A DNA stretch of 14,986 nucleotides from Bacteroidota bacterium. GTDB taxonomy: Bacteria; Bacteroidota; Bacteroidia; Chitinophagales; UBA10324. Location of the stretch: positions 1 to 14,986 of the forward strand of contig DMRR01000035.1 of the NCBI GenBank assembly GCA_003455275.1, written 5' to 3'. Below the pieces are notes generated by a model. The model searched no databases. It was not told the DNA's origin and saw nothing but the letters and a program-made list of their open reading frames with translations. The translations under genes and the position numbers were made by a program. Shown here in pieces: positions 6,022 through 13,339 of the stretch (positions within the stretch are counted from its first letter, which is position 1; the number at the start of each line of letters is the position of its first letter).

Positions 6022-6957
6022 ATGTCGTTTACTGTCAGCGATGCTGTGCTTGCCCGTTTGGAAAAATTAAAAGATAAACTGGATAAGGAAGGACAAAACC
6101 TTGAACTTTACCTTGATCACCTTTACGAAAGCGATTATGTTAATTATTGGGACTATATCAATCTCGATGCGCTTCTGAGCCTGCAGCATCCGAGAACAAA
6201 GTATCCGGATGAAAAAACTTTTATCATTTATCATCAGATAACAGAGCTCTATTTCCGGCTGATAAGAAATTGCATTGAACTGATAGCTGATGAAAAAAAT
6301 TTGAGTGCCGAATTTTTTATTAAGCAGATGAAGCGGGTAAATAATTATTTCCGTCATCTCACCGATTCATTCAGTATTATGTATGAAGGAATGGATCGCG
6401 AACAGTTTCTTGCATTTAGGCTCGCCCTTATGCCTGCATCCGGATTTCAGTCAGCACAATACCGCATGATTGAAATTTACTCAACTGATATTCATCAACT
6501 GGTTTCTGATTCCAAAAGGAATGAGCTGAAAACGGAAACAGATATTGAAAAACTATATGCCCACCTATACTGGAAACAAGGGGCCACAGAATTAGAAACC
6601 GGAAAAAAAACTTTAACGCTTCGCCAGTTTGAAGATAAATATGATTCAGGATTTTTGCTTTCGATTGATAAATGGAAGAGTAAAAATCTTTTTAGAAAGT
6701 ATGAATCTCTCTCTGCTGAGGGTCTTAATAATTCTGAATTGAAAAATGTTTTGCGCGAGTATGATCAACTCGCAAACATCAATTGGAATCTGATTCATTA
6801 CAGAACCGCAGCCCGATACATGGAGCGCAAGCCAACAGATATTGCCGCCACCGGAGGAACCAACTGGCAGAAATATTTACCTCCGCGTTTTCAGCGTATT
6901 ATTTTCTTTCCGCAATTATGGACTGATGATGAAATGAAAAACTGGGGAAGCAATTAA
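6022..6957 (+). CDS. Tryptophan 2,3-dioxygenase family protein
   Basis: A 311-residue cytosolic, all-helical heme protein of the tryptophan 2,3-dioxygenase family, which opens the indole ring of L-tryptophan to N-formylkynurenine as the first step of the kynurenine pathway. Family landmarks: FIIYHQITELYFRLI with His71 at the substrate pocket, the core block FRLALMPASGFQSAQYRMIE at 132-151, His259 in NLIHYRTAA as the likely proximal heme ligand, and the ATGGTNW loop near 276-282. The frame is open to an ATG at 5884, but those 46 residues cover the promoter region and do not resemble the family, so 6022 is preferred. The sequence is divergent from well-studied enzymes and somewhat long. No formamidase, kynureninase or 3-hydroxyanthranilate gene is nearby, so substrate is inferred from family. 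Confidence 0.85.
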   Translation: MSFTVSDAVLARLEKLKDKLDKEGQNLELYLDHLYESDYVNYWDYINLDALLSLQHPRTKYPDEKTFIIYHQITELYFRLIRNCIELIADEKNLSAEFFIKQMKRVNNYFRHLTDSFSIMYEGMDREQFLAFRLALMPASGFQSAQYRMIEIYSTDIHQLVSDSKRNELKTETDIEKLYAHLYWKQGATELETGKKTLTLRQFEDKYDSGFLLSIDKWKSKNLFRKYESLSAEGLNNSELKNVLREYDQLANINWNLIHYRTAARYMERKPTDIAATGGTNWQKYLPPRFQRIIFFPQLWTDDEMKNWGSN

Positions 6958-6979
6958 TTGAGCTTAAGAAAAATTTCTG

Positions 6980-7052
6980 CCATGAAGACACTAACACACA
7001 AAGGTTCACGAAGAAGCTCTTTGTGTTTCTTATTTTCTCTGCGTCCTAGTGG
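6980..7052. repeat. Imperfect palindromic element between convergent genes (copy B)
   Basis: A diverged relative of the element at 2796-2881. ACACAAAG at 6996-7003 pairs perfectly with CTTTGTGT at 7019-7026 around a 15-base loop, and CCATGAAGAC at 6980-6989 partly pairs with the GTCCTAGTGG region ending at 7052. Shared words with copy A are TTCAC.AAGAA near the centre and CTTTGTG and YTAGTGG in the right arm. It lies between the convergent dioxygenase and apaG genes and could act as terminator for both. Confidence 0.55.
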
Positions 7053-7090
7053 AAATAATTTCTAATGCCCGGTTGAGCATTTAAAAAAAA

Positions 7091-7477
7091 TTAATTCAGT
7101 TTATAAGGAGCTATCAATTTGAATTCCGGAATTGATACAAAGAAGCGATGCTTGTCATTGATGCGCTCCATCAAGTAAGTACCAAACATTTTTCCGATCT
7201 CAGTTTTCAGGTTGCTTCCTGATACATATTGGTAAGAAGCTCCCGGTTCAATTACCGGCTGTTGCCCTACTACACCTTCGCCCTCCACCTCGTGGCAGAT
7301 TCCGCTGGCATCCATTATATGCCAGTGGCGGCGAAGCAAGCGTACAGAATGCTCTCCAAGGTTTGAAATGTTGATACGATAAGCAAACATGTATTCACCG
7401 CTTATAGGTTGTGAATGTCCGGGTTGATAAAAAACCTCTACGCTTATACGAACTCCTTCTGTTGTTTTTACCTGCAT
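7091..7477 (-). CDS. apaG: ApaG domain protein
   Basis: A 128-residue member of the ApaG (DUF525) family, full length, made almost wholly of beta strands with a fibronectin-III-like fold. Recognisable blocks are FAYRINISNLGEHSVRLLRRHWHIMDASG at about 31-59, VEGEGVVGQQPVIEPG at 63-78 and the tail region with FGTYLM. The family is linked genetically to cobalt/magnesium resistance and Ap4A levels in enterobacteria, but its biochemical role is not settled. The gene follows gmk on the same strand after 51 bases; a TAAATTTG box at 7531-7524, overlapping the gmk stop codon, might give it its own promoter, though no good -33 element accompanies it. Confidence 0.92.
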   Translation of the reverse strand: MQVKTTEGVRISVEVFYQPGHSQPISGEYMFAYRINISNLGEHSVRLLRRHWHIMDASGICHEVEGEGVVGQQPVIEPGASYQYVSGSNLKTEIGKMFGTYLMERINDKHRFFVSIPEFKLIAPYKLN

Positions 7478-7528
7478 CTATTTAAATTTTACTTCCCGAA
7501 AATATTATTCATCGTTGCACTGCCAAAT

Positions 7529-8104
7529 TTATTTCGCCGGTTTATTGATGAAATCATTAACCGCATTTACGGCTTCTTCCAGCGCATCATGAAGATTATC
7601 ATTCACAATTGTTTTGTCAAAATATTCTTCAAACTCTAATTCTAAATGCGCCTTGCTAATTCTTTCCTGAATTTTTTCCAATGAATCTGTAGCCCTATTC
7701 CTCAGGCGCTGATCCAGAATTTCGGTCGATGGCGGTTTGATAAAAAGTGAAAGCGCATTTTCATTAAAAGCTTTTTTCAAAGTGATTGCACCTTTTACAT
7801 CTACATCAAAAACAATTGTTTTTCCTAATTGCCATAAACGCTTGACCTCAATCAACAATGTTCCGTAAAAAGTGTGGTGATATACTTCCTCAAATTCAAC
7901 AAACTCTTTTGCTTCTACCCTATTCTTAAATTCTTCCATCGAAAGAAAATAATAATCCTCGCCATTCACTTCACCTATCCGCGGGGGCCGGGTGGTAGCG
8001 GAAACAGAAAACGCCAACTGTGGAAACCGCGAGAGCAAATGTTTTACGATTGTGGTTTTTCCGGCACCTGAGGGAGCGGTTACAATTATTACTTTCTGAT
8101 CCAT
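7529..8104 (-). CDS. gmk: Guanylate kinase
   Basis: A 191-residue guanylate kinase, which converts GMP (or dGMP) and ATP to GDP and ADP in the cytosol and is normally essential for GTP supply. The P-loop APSGAGKTT is at 10-18. The GMP-binding region follows with SATTRPPRIGEVNGEDYYFLS at about 35-55 and FVEFEEVYHHTFYGT, and the lid and C-terminal region contain LRNRATDSLEKIQERI. Length and order are normal. A possible -7 box TACATTCG (8119-8112) lies just 7 bases upstream of the ATG, without a clear -33 element. apaG lies downstream. Confidence 0.97.
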   Translation of the reverse strand: MDQKVIIVTAPSGAGKTTIVKHLLSRFPQLAFSVSATTRPPRIGEVNGEDYYFLSMEEFKNRVEAKEFVEFEEVYHHTFYGTLLIEVKRLWQLGKTIVFDVDVKGAITLKKAFNENALSLFIKPPSTEILDQRLRNRATDSLEKIQERISKAHLELEFEEYFDKTIVNDNLHDALEEAVNAVNDFINKPAK

Positions 8105-8173
8105 GTGGCGACGAATGTAATTGCTGAATTATTCTGGAAATAAATAATTGAATCATAGAAAATTTTATGAAAA

Positions 8174-8181
8174 TATTTTCG
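8174..8181 (+). promoter_or_regulatory. Possible -7 box for the barrel protein gene
   Basis: TATTTTCG (one mismatch from TAnnTTTG) lies 32 bases before the ATG at 8214. No -33 element at the expected 19-21 bases is convincing, so this is tentative. Confidence 0.25.
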
Positions 8182-8213
8182 TTTGGCTTTCTTCACCAAG
8201 AAAATTTTAATAC

Positions 8214-9500
8214 ATGAAAAATATTTTTTCATACTGCTTTTTCATTTCTGTTTTCTCTATTGCTTTTGATTATTCAAATTGCTTTGCTCAAAATCAGACT
8301 GCAATCGGTGGTGCATTAAATGTTTTTCTTGATTGTGATTACTGCGACTTTGATTTTGTAAAAAGTGAAATCAACTATGTGAATTTTGTACGAGACAGAC
8401 TGCAGGCCGATGTTCATGTGTTGATCACGAATGAAAGCACCGGCAGCGGCGGAACTATTTACACCCTCTTTTATCTTGGACAAAATAATTTTCAGAATGA
8501 GAATGACACGCTCCGATATACTGCCAATACCACCAACACTTCTGATGAAACACGGAATGGGTTGACACAAATTCTTTCCATTGGGTTAATGAGATACATC
8601 GCACATACTTCACAGGCAGATAAAATTTCTTTTCGGTATGAAATAGATTCAACTGTCTCTGAAGAAAAGAAGGATACCGTGGATCCCTGGCGCAGTTGGG
8701 TGTTTTCGATTTATGGAAGCGGTCACTTCAACAAAGAGGTGCGCACAGACAGCCGGTATTTTTATGGTGAAGTTTCGGCAGACAGAGTTACTGAAAAGAT
8801 GAAACTTAATTTTTCTGTGGGTGCTGATATAAGCATGAATAAATTTCAAATTGATGACACCACCGAATATGAAAGCAATTCACATTCTGAATATACCAAC
8901 CTACAGTATGTAAAAAGTTTGTCGCCTCACTGGAGCCTGGGCGGCGGCGGCGGATATTCCACCAGCACATACAGCAATATCAAGCGATCTATGTATGCAG
9001 GTCCGGCAATCGAGTATGATGTGTTCCCTTATTCTGAAGCTTCGCGGCGCCTGCTTTCGTTTTACTATGAGTTGGATTTTTATACAGCAGAGTATTATGA
9101 AGAAACTATTTATGATAAAACCAGCGAGACAGTAGCACAACAAAAACTAATTACATCGCTCAGCTTCACTCAGCCCTGGGGAAGCACTTCGGTAGTTGGG
9201 GTTGCCTCCAGTTTTCTGAATGATTTTTCCAAGAGCAAACTGCAGCTTTCCATGTCAACCAACATTCGTTTGTTTCAAGGTTTGTCTTTGCGATTGGGAG
9301 GAAGCATAGCATTTATACATGATCAGGTTTCGCTGCCGAAGTACGGAGCATCGCAGGAAGAAGTGTTATTACAGATAAAACAGTTGCAGACCGATTACCG
9401 ATACAATGCTTCAATTGGTATCAGTTATGAATTCGGAAGTATTTACAACAACATAGTAAATCCGCGATTCGATGGCGGATCAATCACCTACTACTACTGA
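8214..9500 (+). CDS. Putative outer-membrane beta-barrel protein with unknown N-terminal domain
   Basis: A 428-residue exported protein I cannot name. Residues 1-25 form a signal peptide ending CFA-Q. Residues about 30-155 form a mixed alpha/beta region with a conserved look: FLDCDYCDFDFVKSEI, NFVRDRLQADVHVLIT, STGSGGTIYTLFYLGQ, and a helix ending GLMRYIAHT. From about 165 to the C-terminus the sequence alternates polar and hydrophobic residues with many aromatic and Gly residues, as in a transmembrane beta barrel of perhaps 10-12 strands, and it ends in YYY, consistent with an aromatic C-terminal BAM signal. The N-terminal half resembles an uncharacterised family I recall from Bacteroidota, but no function is known. 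Located between divergent gmk and scpA; 69 bases separate it from scpA. Confidence 0.75.
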   Translation: MKNIFSYCFFISVFSIAFDYSNCFAQNQTAIGGALNVFLDCDYCDFDFVKSEINYVNFVRDRLQADVHVLITNESTGSGGTIYTLFYLGQNNFQNENDTLRYTANTTNTSDETRNGLTQILSIGLMRYIAHTSQADKISFRYEIDSTVSEEKKDTVDPWRSWVFSIYGSGHFNKEVRTDSRYFYGEVSADRVTEKMKLNFSVGADISMNKFQIDDTTEYESNSHSEYTNLQYVKSLSPHWSLGGGGGYSTSTYSNIKRSMYAGPAIEYDVFPYSEASRRLLSFYYELDFYTAEYYEETIYDKTSETVAQQKLITSLSFTQPWGSTSVVGVASSFLNDFSKSKLQLSMSTNIRLFQGLSLRLGGSIAFIHDQVSLPKYGASQEEVLLQIKQLQTDYRYNASIGISYEFGSIYNNIVNPRFDGGSITYYY

Positions 9501-9555
9501 TTTCTAACATATCAACAATCGCTTCGCTGTTCCGCGCTTCACGCGCTTCATCTTC

Positions 9556-9563
9556 TACATTTG
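9556..9563 (+). promoter_or_regulatory. -7 promoter box immediately before scpA
   Basis: A perfect TACATTTG ends 6 bases before the ATG at 9570. It overlaps the in-frame TTG codon at 9561 and so argues against that codon as start. No clear -33 element is visible 19-21 bases upstream; the region holds repeated GCGCTT words (9535-9540, 9543-9548). Confidence 0.45.
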
Positions 9564-9569
9564 TTGCTC

Positions 9570-10316
9570 ATGAGTAACAAGACTTACGAGATTAAGCTTC
9601 CCCAGTTCGAAGGCCCGTTTGACCTGCTTCTATTTTTTATTGAAAGGGATGAGCTTGACATTTATGATATTCCCATTTTCCAAATCACAAAAGATTTTCT
9701 TGACTACCTGCATCAGGCAAGCTTGCTCAATATTGAACTTGCGAGTGAGTTCATCGTAGTTGCCGCCACACTCATGCGTATCAAAGCGAAAATGCTTTTG
9801 CCAAGAAAAGAATTGGATGCCGAAGGAAATGAAATTGATCCCCGTGACGAACTGGTGAACAAGCTGCTTGAATACAAGCGCTACAAGGAAGTGCAGGATG
9901 AAATGCGAAAGCTCGAAGACAGCAGGGCAGGAAAATTTGAAAGAGGCAATGCGCCAACCGAATTAAAAATTTTATCAGAGAGTTTAACCGGAGAAGCAGA
10001 ATTACACACGCTCACACTTTTCAAACTGTTGAAAGCTTTTGAGAAAGTGATGGTGCGATTTGAAGAAGATAAGAACAGACCCACACATCAGGTCATTCAA
10101 TATGCTTACACCATGGACGGCACGCGCGAACTTGTGCTGAACAAAGTGAGAACAGCAGGAGCAAATATTTCTTTCACTGATTTGTTCAATCACTGCGAGA
10201 ACCGCATTCACGCCATCTTCACTTTTCTGTCCATGCTCGAATTGATTCAGCAAAATCTTATCAGCATCAACCTCGGCGAAGGAGCAAATAATTTTTGGGT
10301 GAGTTCGATGAATTAG
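9570..10316 (+). CDS. scpA: Segregation and condensation protein A
   Basis: A 248-residue kleisin subunit of the SMC-ScpA-ScpB condensin, which organises the chromosome and helps segregation at replication forks. The N-terminal signature KLPQFEGPFDLLLFFIERDELDIYDIPI (from residue 9) binds the SMC neck, followed by ASEFIVVAATLMRIKAKMLLP, a variable charged linker (about 85-150) and a C-terminal winged-helix region with FLSMLELIQQNLI that binds the SMC head. Length is normal. ATG 9570 is chosen over TTG 9561, which lies inside a -7 promoter box and adds only MLL. scpB and smc are not in the window. It converges on cdsA. Confidence 0.95.
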   Translation: MSNKTYEIKLPQFEGPFDLLLFFIERDELDIYDIPIFQITKDFLDYLHQASLLNIELASEFIVVAATLMRIKAKMLLPRKELDAEGNEIDPRDELVNKLLEYKRYKEVQDEMRKLEDSRAGKFERGNAPTELKILSESLTGEAELHTLTLFKLLKAFEKVMVRFEEDKNRPTHQVIQYAYTMDGTRELVLNKVRTAGANISFTDLFNHCENRIHAIFTFLSMLELIQQNLISINLGEGANNFWVSSMN

Positions 10317-10333
10317 TATGATTACTACAAATT

Positions 10334-10375
10334 GACCGGAAGTATTCTCGTGCCTTCCGTCTCCTGTCTTCCGTC
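10334..10375. repeat. Degenerate heptad/inverted repeat between scpA and cdsA
   Basis: Three consecutive 7-base units of the form CTTCCGT / CTCCTGT / CTTCCGT run from 10354 to 10374. The first or third can pair with CGGAAG at 10337-10342, giving a small hairpin. It fills nearly the whole 60-base gap between convergent genes, so termination is a possible role. Confidence 0.45.
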
Positions 10376-10376
10376 A

Positions 10377-11228
10377 CTATTTCAGCATCAGGTAAGCAAA
10401 CACAAACGGAATGCAGAAGATGAACGCATCAAAGCGATCGAGAAAACCGCCGTGCCCGGGAAGAAAATTTCCTGAATCTTTTATACCAAGATTTCTTTTA
10501 ATCATACTCTCAAAAAGATCTCCTGTGGTTCCAATCACAGAAGCGATGGCAGTAATCACCATCCAGTTTTCGAGTGAAAGAGTTTTCAGCCAGAGAGAAA
10601 TAATCCACGCAGCAGCGAAAGAAAAAATTACTCCGCCTGCAAATCCTTCCCAACTTTTTTTCGGAGAAATGGAAGGGAACATTTTGTGTTTTCCAATGAG
10701 TGAACCAATGAGATAAGCAAATGTGTCGTTTGCCCAGATGAGCAAAATCAATCCAAGCACCGGAGCAATTTTATCAGGATACCATTGAGCACCGGGGCGG
10801 CTTCCGAGGAAAATCATAAGATGAAGAAGACCGAGTGGAACTGAGATATAAAAAATGCCAAGAAAGCTGACCGCACCGTTTTGAAAGTGCCGCGTTTCAC
10901 CGGCAAACATTTCCATTGCGAGCAAGAGAAACAAAATCGGAATAGTGATGACCGCATATCCAACCAGGAAAATATCATTCGACACCACTAGGAAGAGAAG
11001 ATAAGTCATCATACCAACCAAAGTGAAAGTGATGCGGTATTGAATTTTCTGTTCACGAGGATAAGTTTGAATCACACTCACCATTCCATAATATTCCCAA
11101 AGACATCCTCCACAAATCACAGTAATTAATATCATAAATGAAGTCTGATTCCCGAGCAAACCGCCGAGCATGATGATGCCGAAAACAATTCCAGTAAGTG
11201 TACGGGTGACTAAAATTTTTTTATCCAT
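10377..11228 (-). CDS. cdsA: Phosphatidate cytidylyltransferase
   Basis: A 283-residue polytopic inner-membrane enzyme that makes CDP-diacylglycerol from phosphatidic acid and CTP, the branch point of phospholipid synthesis. The CDP-alcohol/CdsA signature is intact: SMIKRNLGIKDSGNFLPGHG beginning at 241, continuing GFLDRFD at 261-267, with the earlier SPKKSWEG block at 188-195 and WANDTFAYLIG at 165-175. About seven or eight hydrophobic segments are visible. Its start overlaps the end of the CPBP protease gene by 8 bases, so the two are co-transcribed and probably translationally coupled. Confidence 0.96.
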   Translation of the reverse strand: MDKKILVTRTLTGIVFGIIMLGGLLGNQTSFMILITVICGGCLWEYYGMVSVIQTYPREQKIQYRITFTLVGMMTYLLFLVVSNDIFLVGYAVITIPILFLLLAMEMFAGETRHFQNGAVSFLGIFYISVPLGLLHLMIFLGSRPGAQWYPDKIAPVLGLILLIWANDTFAYLIGSLIGKHKMFPSISPKKSWEGFAGGVIFSFAAAWIISLWLKTLSLENWMVITAIASVIGTTGDLFESMIKRNLGIKDSGNFLPGHGGFLDRFDAFIFCIPFVFAYLMLK

Positions 11229-12213
11229 TTTCCCCAGGTGGCATCATTGAATCAATTGTGGAATCTGTGGTAGGAATTTCTTCCTTCACCATCACTCTCT
11301 TTTTATAGAAAAAATAAATCGTTGCAATCATTGCGAGCGTGAATATAACAGTAATATAAAAAGGAGTGGGTTCATCACCTGAAGCATCGTACGAAATATT
11401 TCCGGTCTGAAAAAGATAAACCAGCACCACCTGTGCTGCATTGTTAATGAAATGCCCTGTCATACTTACTAATAAATTTCCGCTCCACAGAAAAACATAA
11501 CCGAGCAATGCACCGAGCAACACGCGGGGAATAAATCCGGTAATGTCAAAATGAAAAGCACTGAACAAAACAGCAGTCATCCACACAGCGAGATGCGAAC
11601 TCTTGCTCGCTTCCTTGATCAACTGCTGAAGTACTCCGCGGAAAAATAATTCTTCCGCCACGGCCGGAACAACCGCCACGATCAAGATATTAATCATGAA
11701 ATCCTGAAACGAGGGCATGAACAAAAAAATGTTCGTTAACAACTGATTTTGTTTTTCAGCATTCTTCATTTCAATTCCAAAAGATCCGAAAGAATTGAAA
11801 TCAAAATTTTTATTCCATTCATAAACCTCATTGATAATCGGGGCTGAGAGGAATATGATGGCTGCAGAAAAAAAGAAAAACAATAACGGAGTTTTTGATC
11901 TCAGTTTTAGAAAATCATGTCCCGGATTTTTTGCCAAACCAAATAGTATAGAAGGCACCAGAAATGTTCCAACCGAAGTAAGCAATTGAATAAACTTGAG
12001 CGCATTGATCTCATTTATATTTTCTTTCAACGCATCCGCATTTTCCGTTGCTTTTTTTAACAATAGGTCAGCACCATCAATTCCGAACAAAGGTTTAATA
12101 AGAATGAACGATGCATATGTGAAGATTGAAGTACACCCAAGCATCAAAAAAAGAAAAATGAAAAACTGCAGCAACAAAGGCTGACGATCAATAAATGATT
12201 TGTTTTCGTTCAT
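11221..12213 (-). CDS. CPBP family intramembrane metalloprotease
   Basis: A 330-residue polytopic membrane protein of the CPBP (CaaX protease and bacteriocin-processing, Abi) family. The three conserved motifs are present: EELFFRG at 187-193, FSAFHFD at 217-223, and GHFINNAAQ at 253-261; Glu187, Glu188, Arg192, His221 and His254 are the expected metal-site and catalytic residues. About eight membrane segments are predicted by eye, with a long polar loop at about 43-75 and 130-160, and a charged C-terminal tail. Such proteins cleave substrates within the membrane; the bacterial substrate is generally unknown. The 8-base overlap with cdsA ties it to membrane lipid synthesis in location only. 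Confidence 0.9.
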   Translation of the reverse strand: MNENKSFIDRQPLLLQFFIFLFLMLGCTSIFTYASFILIKPLFGIDGADLLLKKATENADALKENINEINALKFIQLLTSVGTFLVPSILFGLAKNPGHDFLKLRSKTPLLFFFFSAAIIFLSAPIINEVYEWNKNFDFNSFGSFGIEMKNAEKQNQLLTNIFLFMPSFQDFMINILIVAVVPAVAEELFFRGVLQQLIKEASKSSHLAVWMTAVLFSAFHFDITGFIPRVLLGALLGYVFLWSGNLLVSMTGHFINNAAQVVLVYLFQTGNISYDASGDEPTPFYITVIFTLAMIATIYFFYKKRVMVKEEIPTTDSTIDSMMPPGENG

Positions 12214-12226
12214 GATTATCGGGGCG

Positions 12227-12258
12227 CAATTCTAATTCATCCGGTTCTCATCTCTCAA
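12227..12258 (-). promoter_or_regulatory. Candidate promoter for the CPBP-cdsA operon
   Basis: Minus strand: TTG at 12258-12256, a 21-base spacer, and TAGAATTG at 12234-12227 (one mismatch from TAnnTTTG). The leader to ATG 12213 would be about 10 bases. Its -33 element abuts that of the divergent dus promoter. Confidence 0.4.
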
Positions 12259-12259
12259 T

Positions 12260-12292
12260 TTTGGTGAAACCCGGTTCAACCCTCTATTTTCG
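12260..12292 (+). promoter_or_regulatory. Candidate promoter for dus
   Basis: TTTG at 12260-12263, a 21-base spacer, and TATTTTCG at 12285-12292 (one mismatch from TAnnTTTG). Only 9 bases separate it from the ATG at 12302, implying a leaderless or almost leaderless message. The spacer includes the second of two CCGGTTC words 30 bases apart (12241-12247, 12271-12277). Confidence 0.45.
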
Positions 12293-12301
12293 CCGGGCAA
12301 A

Positions 12302-13339
12302 ATGATCAGGATAGGCAAATTAGAATTAGGAAATTTTCCGCTATTGCTCGCGCCAATGGAAGATGTGAGTGATCCGCCATTTCGTGCGGTATGCAAACAG
12401 AACGGCGCCGACCTGATGTATACTGAATTTATTTCTTCAGAAGGTTTGATTCGTCACGCGCAGAAAAGTGTGATGAAGCTCGACATTTATGATGATGAAC
12501 GGCCAATAGGGATTCAGTTTTTCGGTGGAGAAATTGATACCATGGTGGGATGTGTTGAGTTGATTGAACAAGCGAACCCCGATTTGATTGACATCAACTA
12601 TGGTTGCCCGGTAAAAAAAGTTGCATGCAAGGGAGCAGGTGCTGCTATTCTTCAGGATGTTCCTAAGATGGTGCGCATGACTTCTGATATTGTGAAGCGC
12701 TCTTCACTTCCTGTTACAGTGAAAACAAGACTGGGCTGGGATGAACACTCAAAAAATATTGTTGAAGTTGCTGAGCGGTTGCAGGACATTGGAATTGCTG
12801 CCATCAGCATACACGGACGCACGCGTGCCCAGATGTATAAAGGCGCAGCCGACTGGACTTTGATAGGCGAAGTGAAGAATAATCCTCGAATGAAAATTCC
12901 GGTATTCTGCAATGGCGATATTGATTCACCTGAACGCGCGTATGAAGTGAAAAATGTTTTGGGATTAGATGGCGCAATGATTGGCCGCGCTGCCATTGGT
13001 TATCCGTGGTTCTTCAATGAAGTGAAACATTTTCTTGCAACAGGAGAAAAACTTTCACCGCCCACTGTGAGTGAGCGCGTGAATGTTTGCCGCACACACC
13101 TGATCCGCAGCATGAGTTGGAAAGGCAATACTCTCGGCATTCTGGAAATGCGCCGCCATTACTCCAATTACTTCAAAGGATTTCCGAACATTAAACACTT
13201 CCGTGATCTGCTCGTTACTCTGAATACTTTTGAAGAAATAAATGAAGTGCTCGAACAAATTGTTTTGAAGTATGATGGAATGTCAGTAAGCAGCGGGCAG
13301 TTAACAGTTGACAGTAGTTCAAACAAAATGAAAATATGA
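12302..13339 (+). CDS. dusB: tRNA-dihydrouridine synthase (DusB-like)
   Basis: A 345-residue FMN-dependent enzyme that reduces uridines to dihydrouridine in tRNA D-loops. The TIM-barrel begins with LLLAPMEDVSDPPFR at 14-28; the catalytic acid is Cys102 in DINYGCPVKKV (97-107). The FMN phosphate and base contacts appear as TVKTRLGW at 139-146, SIHGRTR at 169-175, VFCNGDI at 201-207 and GAMIGRAAIGYPWFF at 224-238. The C-terminal helical domain (about 245-325) holds MRRHYSNYFKGFPN. Residues 328-345 are odd: they are translated from a degenerate 7-base tandem repeat and are unlikely to be conserved. The last codons overlap the next gene by four bases (ATGA). The B subtype is by resemblance. Confidence 0.95.
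   Translation: MIRIGKLELGNFPLLLAPMEDVSDPPFRAVCKQNGADLMYTEFISSEGLIRHAQKSVMKLDIYDDERPIGIQFFGGEIDTMVGCVELIEQANPDLIDINYGCPVKKVACKGAGAAILQDVPKMVRMTSDIVKRSSLPVTVKTRLGWDEHSKNIVEVAERLQDIGIAAISIHGRTRAQMYKGAADWTLIGEVKNNPRMKIPVFCNGDIDSPERAYEVKNVLGLDGAMIGRAAIGYPWFFNEVKHFLATGEKLSPPTVSERVNVCRTHLIRSMSWKGNTLGILEMRRHYSNYFKGFPNIKHFRDLLVTLNTFEEINEVLEQIVLKYDGMSVSSGQLTVDSSSNKMKI
13284..13318. repeat. Five degenerate 7-base tandem repeats inside the 3' end of dus
   Basis: Five consecutive heptamers, each starting CAG and mostly CAGTNNN, run without gaps from 13284 to 13318. Because 7 is not a multiple of 3 the encoded peptide is not repetitive, but the DNA clearly is. They encode the terminal Ser/Val/Thr-rich tail of Dus. 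Confidence 0.7.

Noticed and set aside
8316..8849. Overlapping minus-strand open frames within the barrel protein gene
   Set aside because: They have no start context, domains or codon character and mirror a real gene on the other strand.
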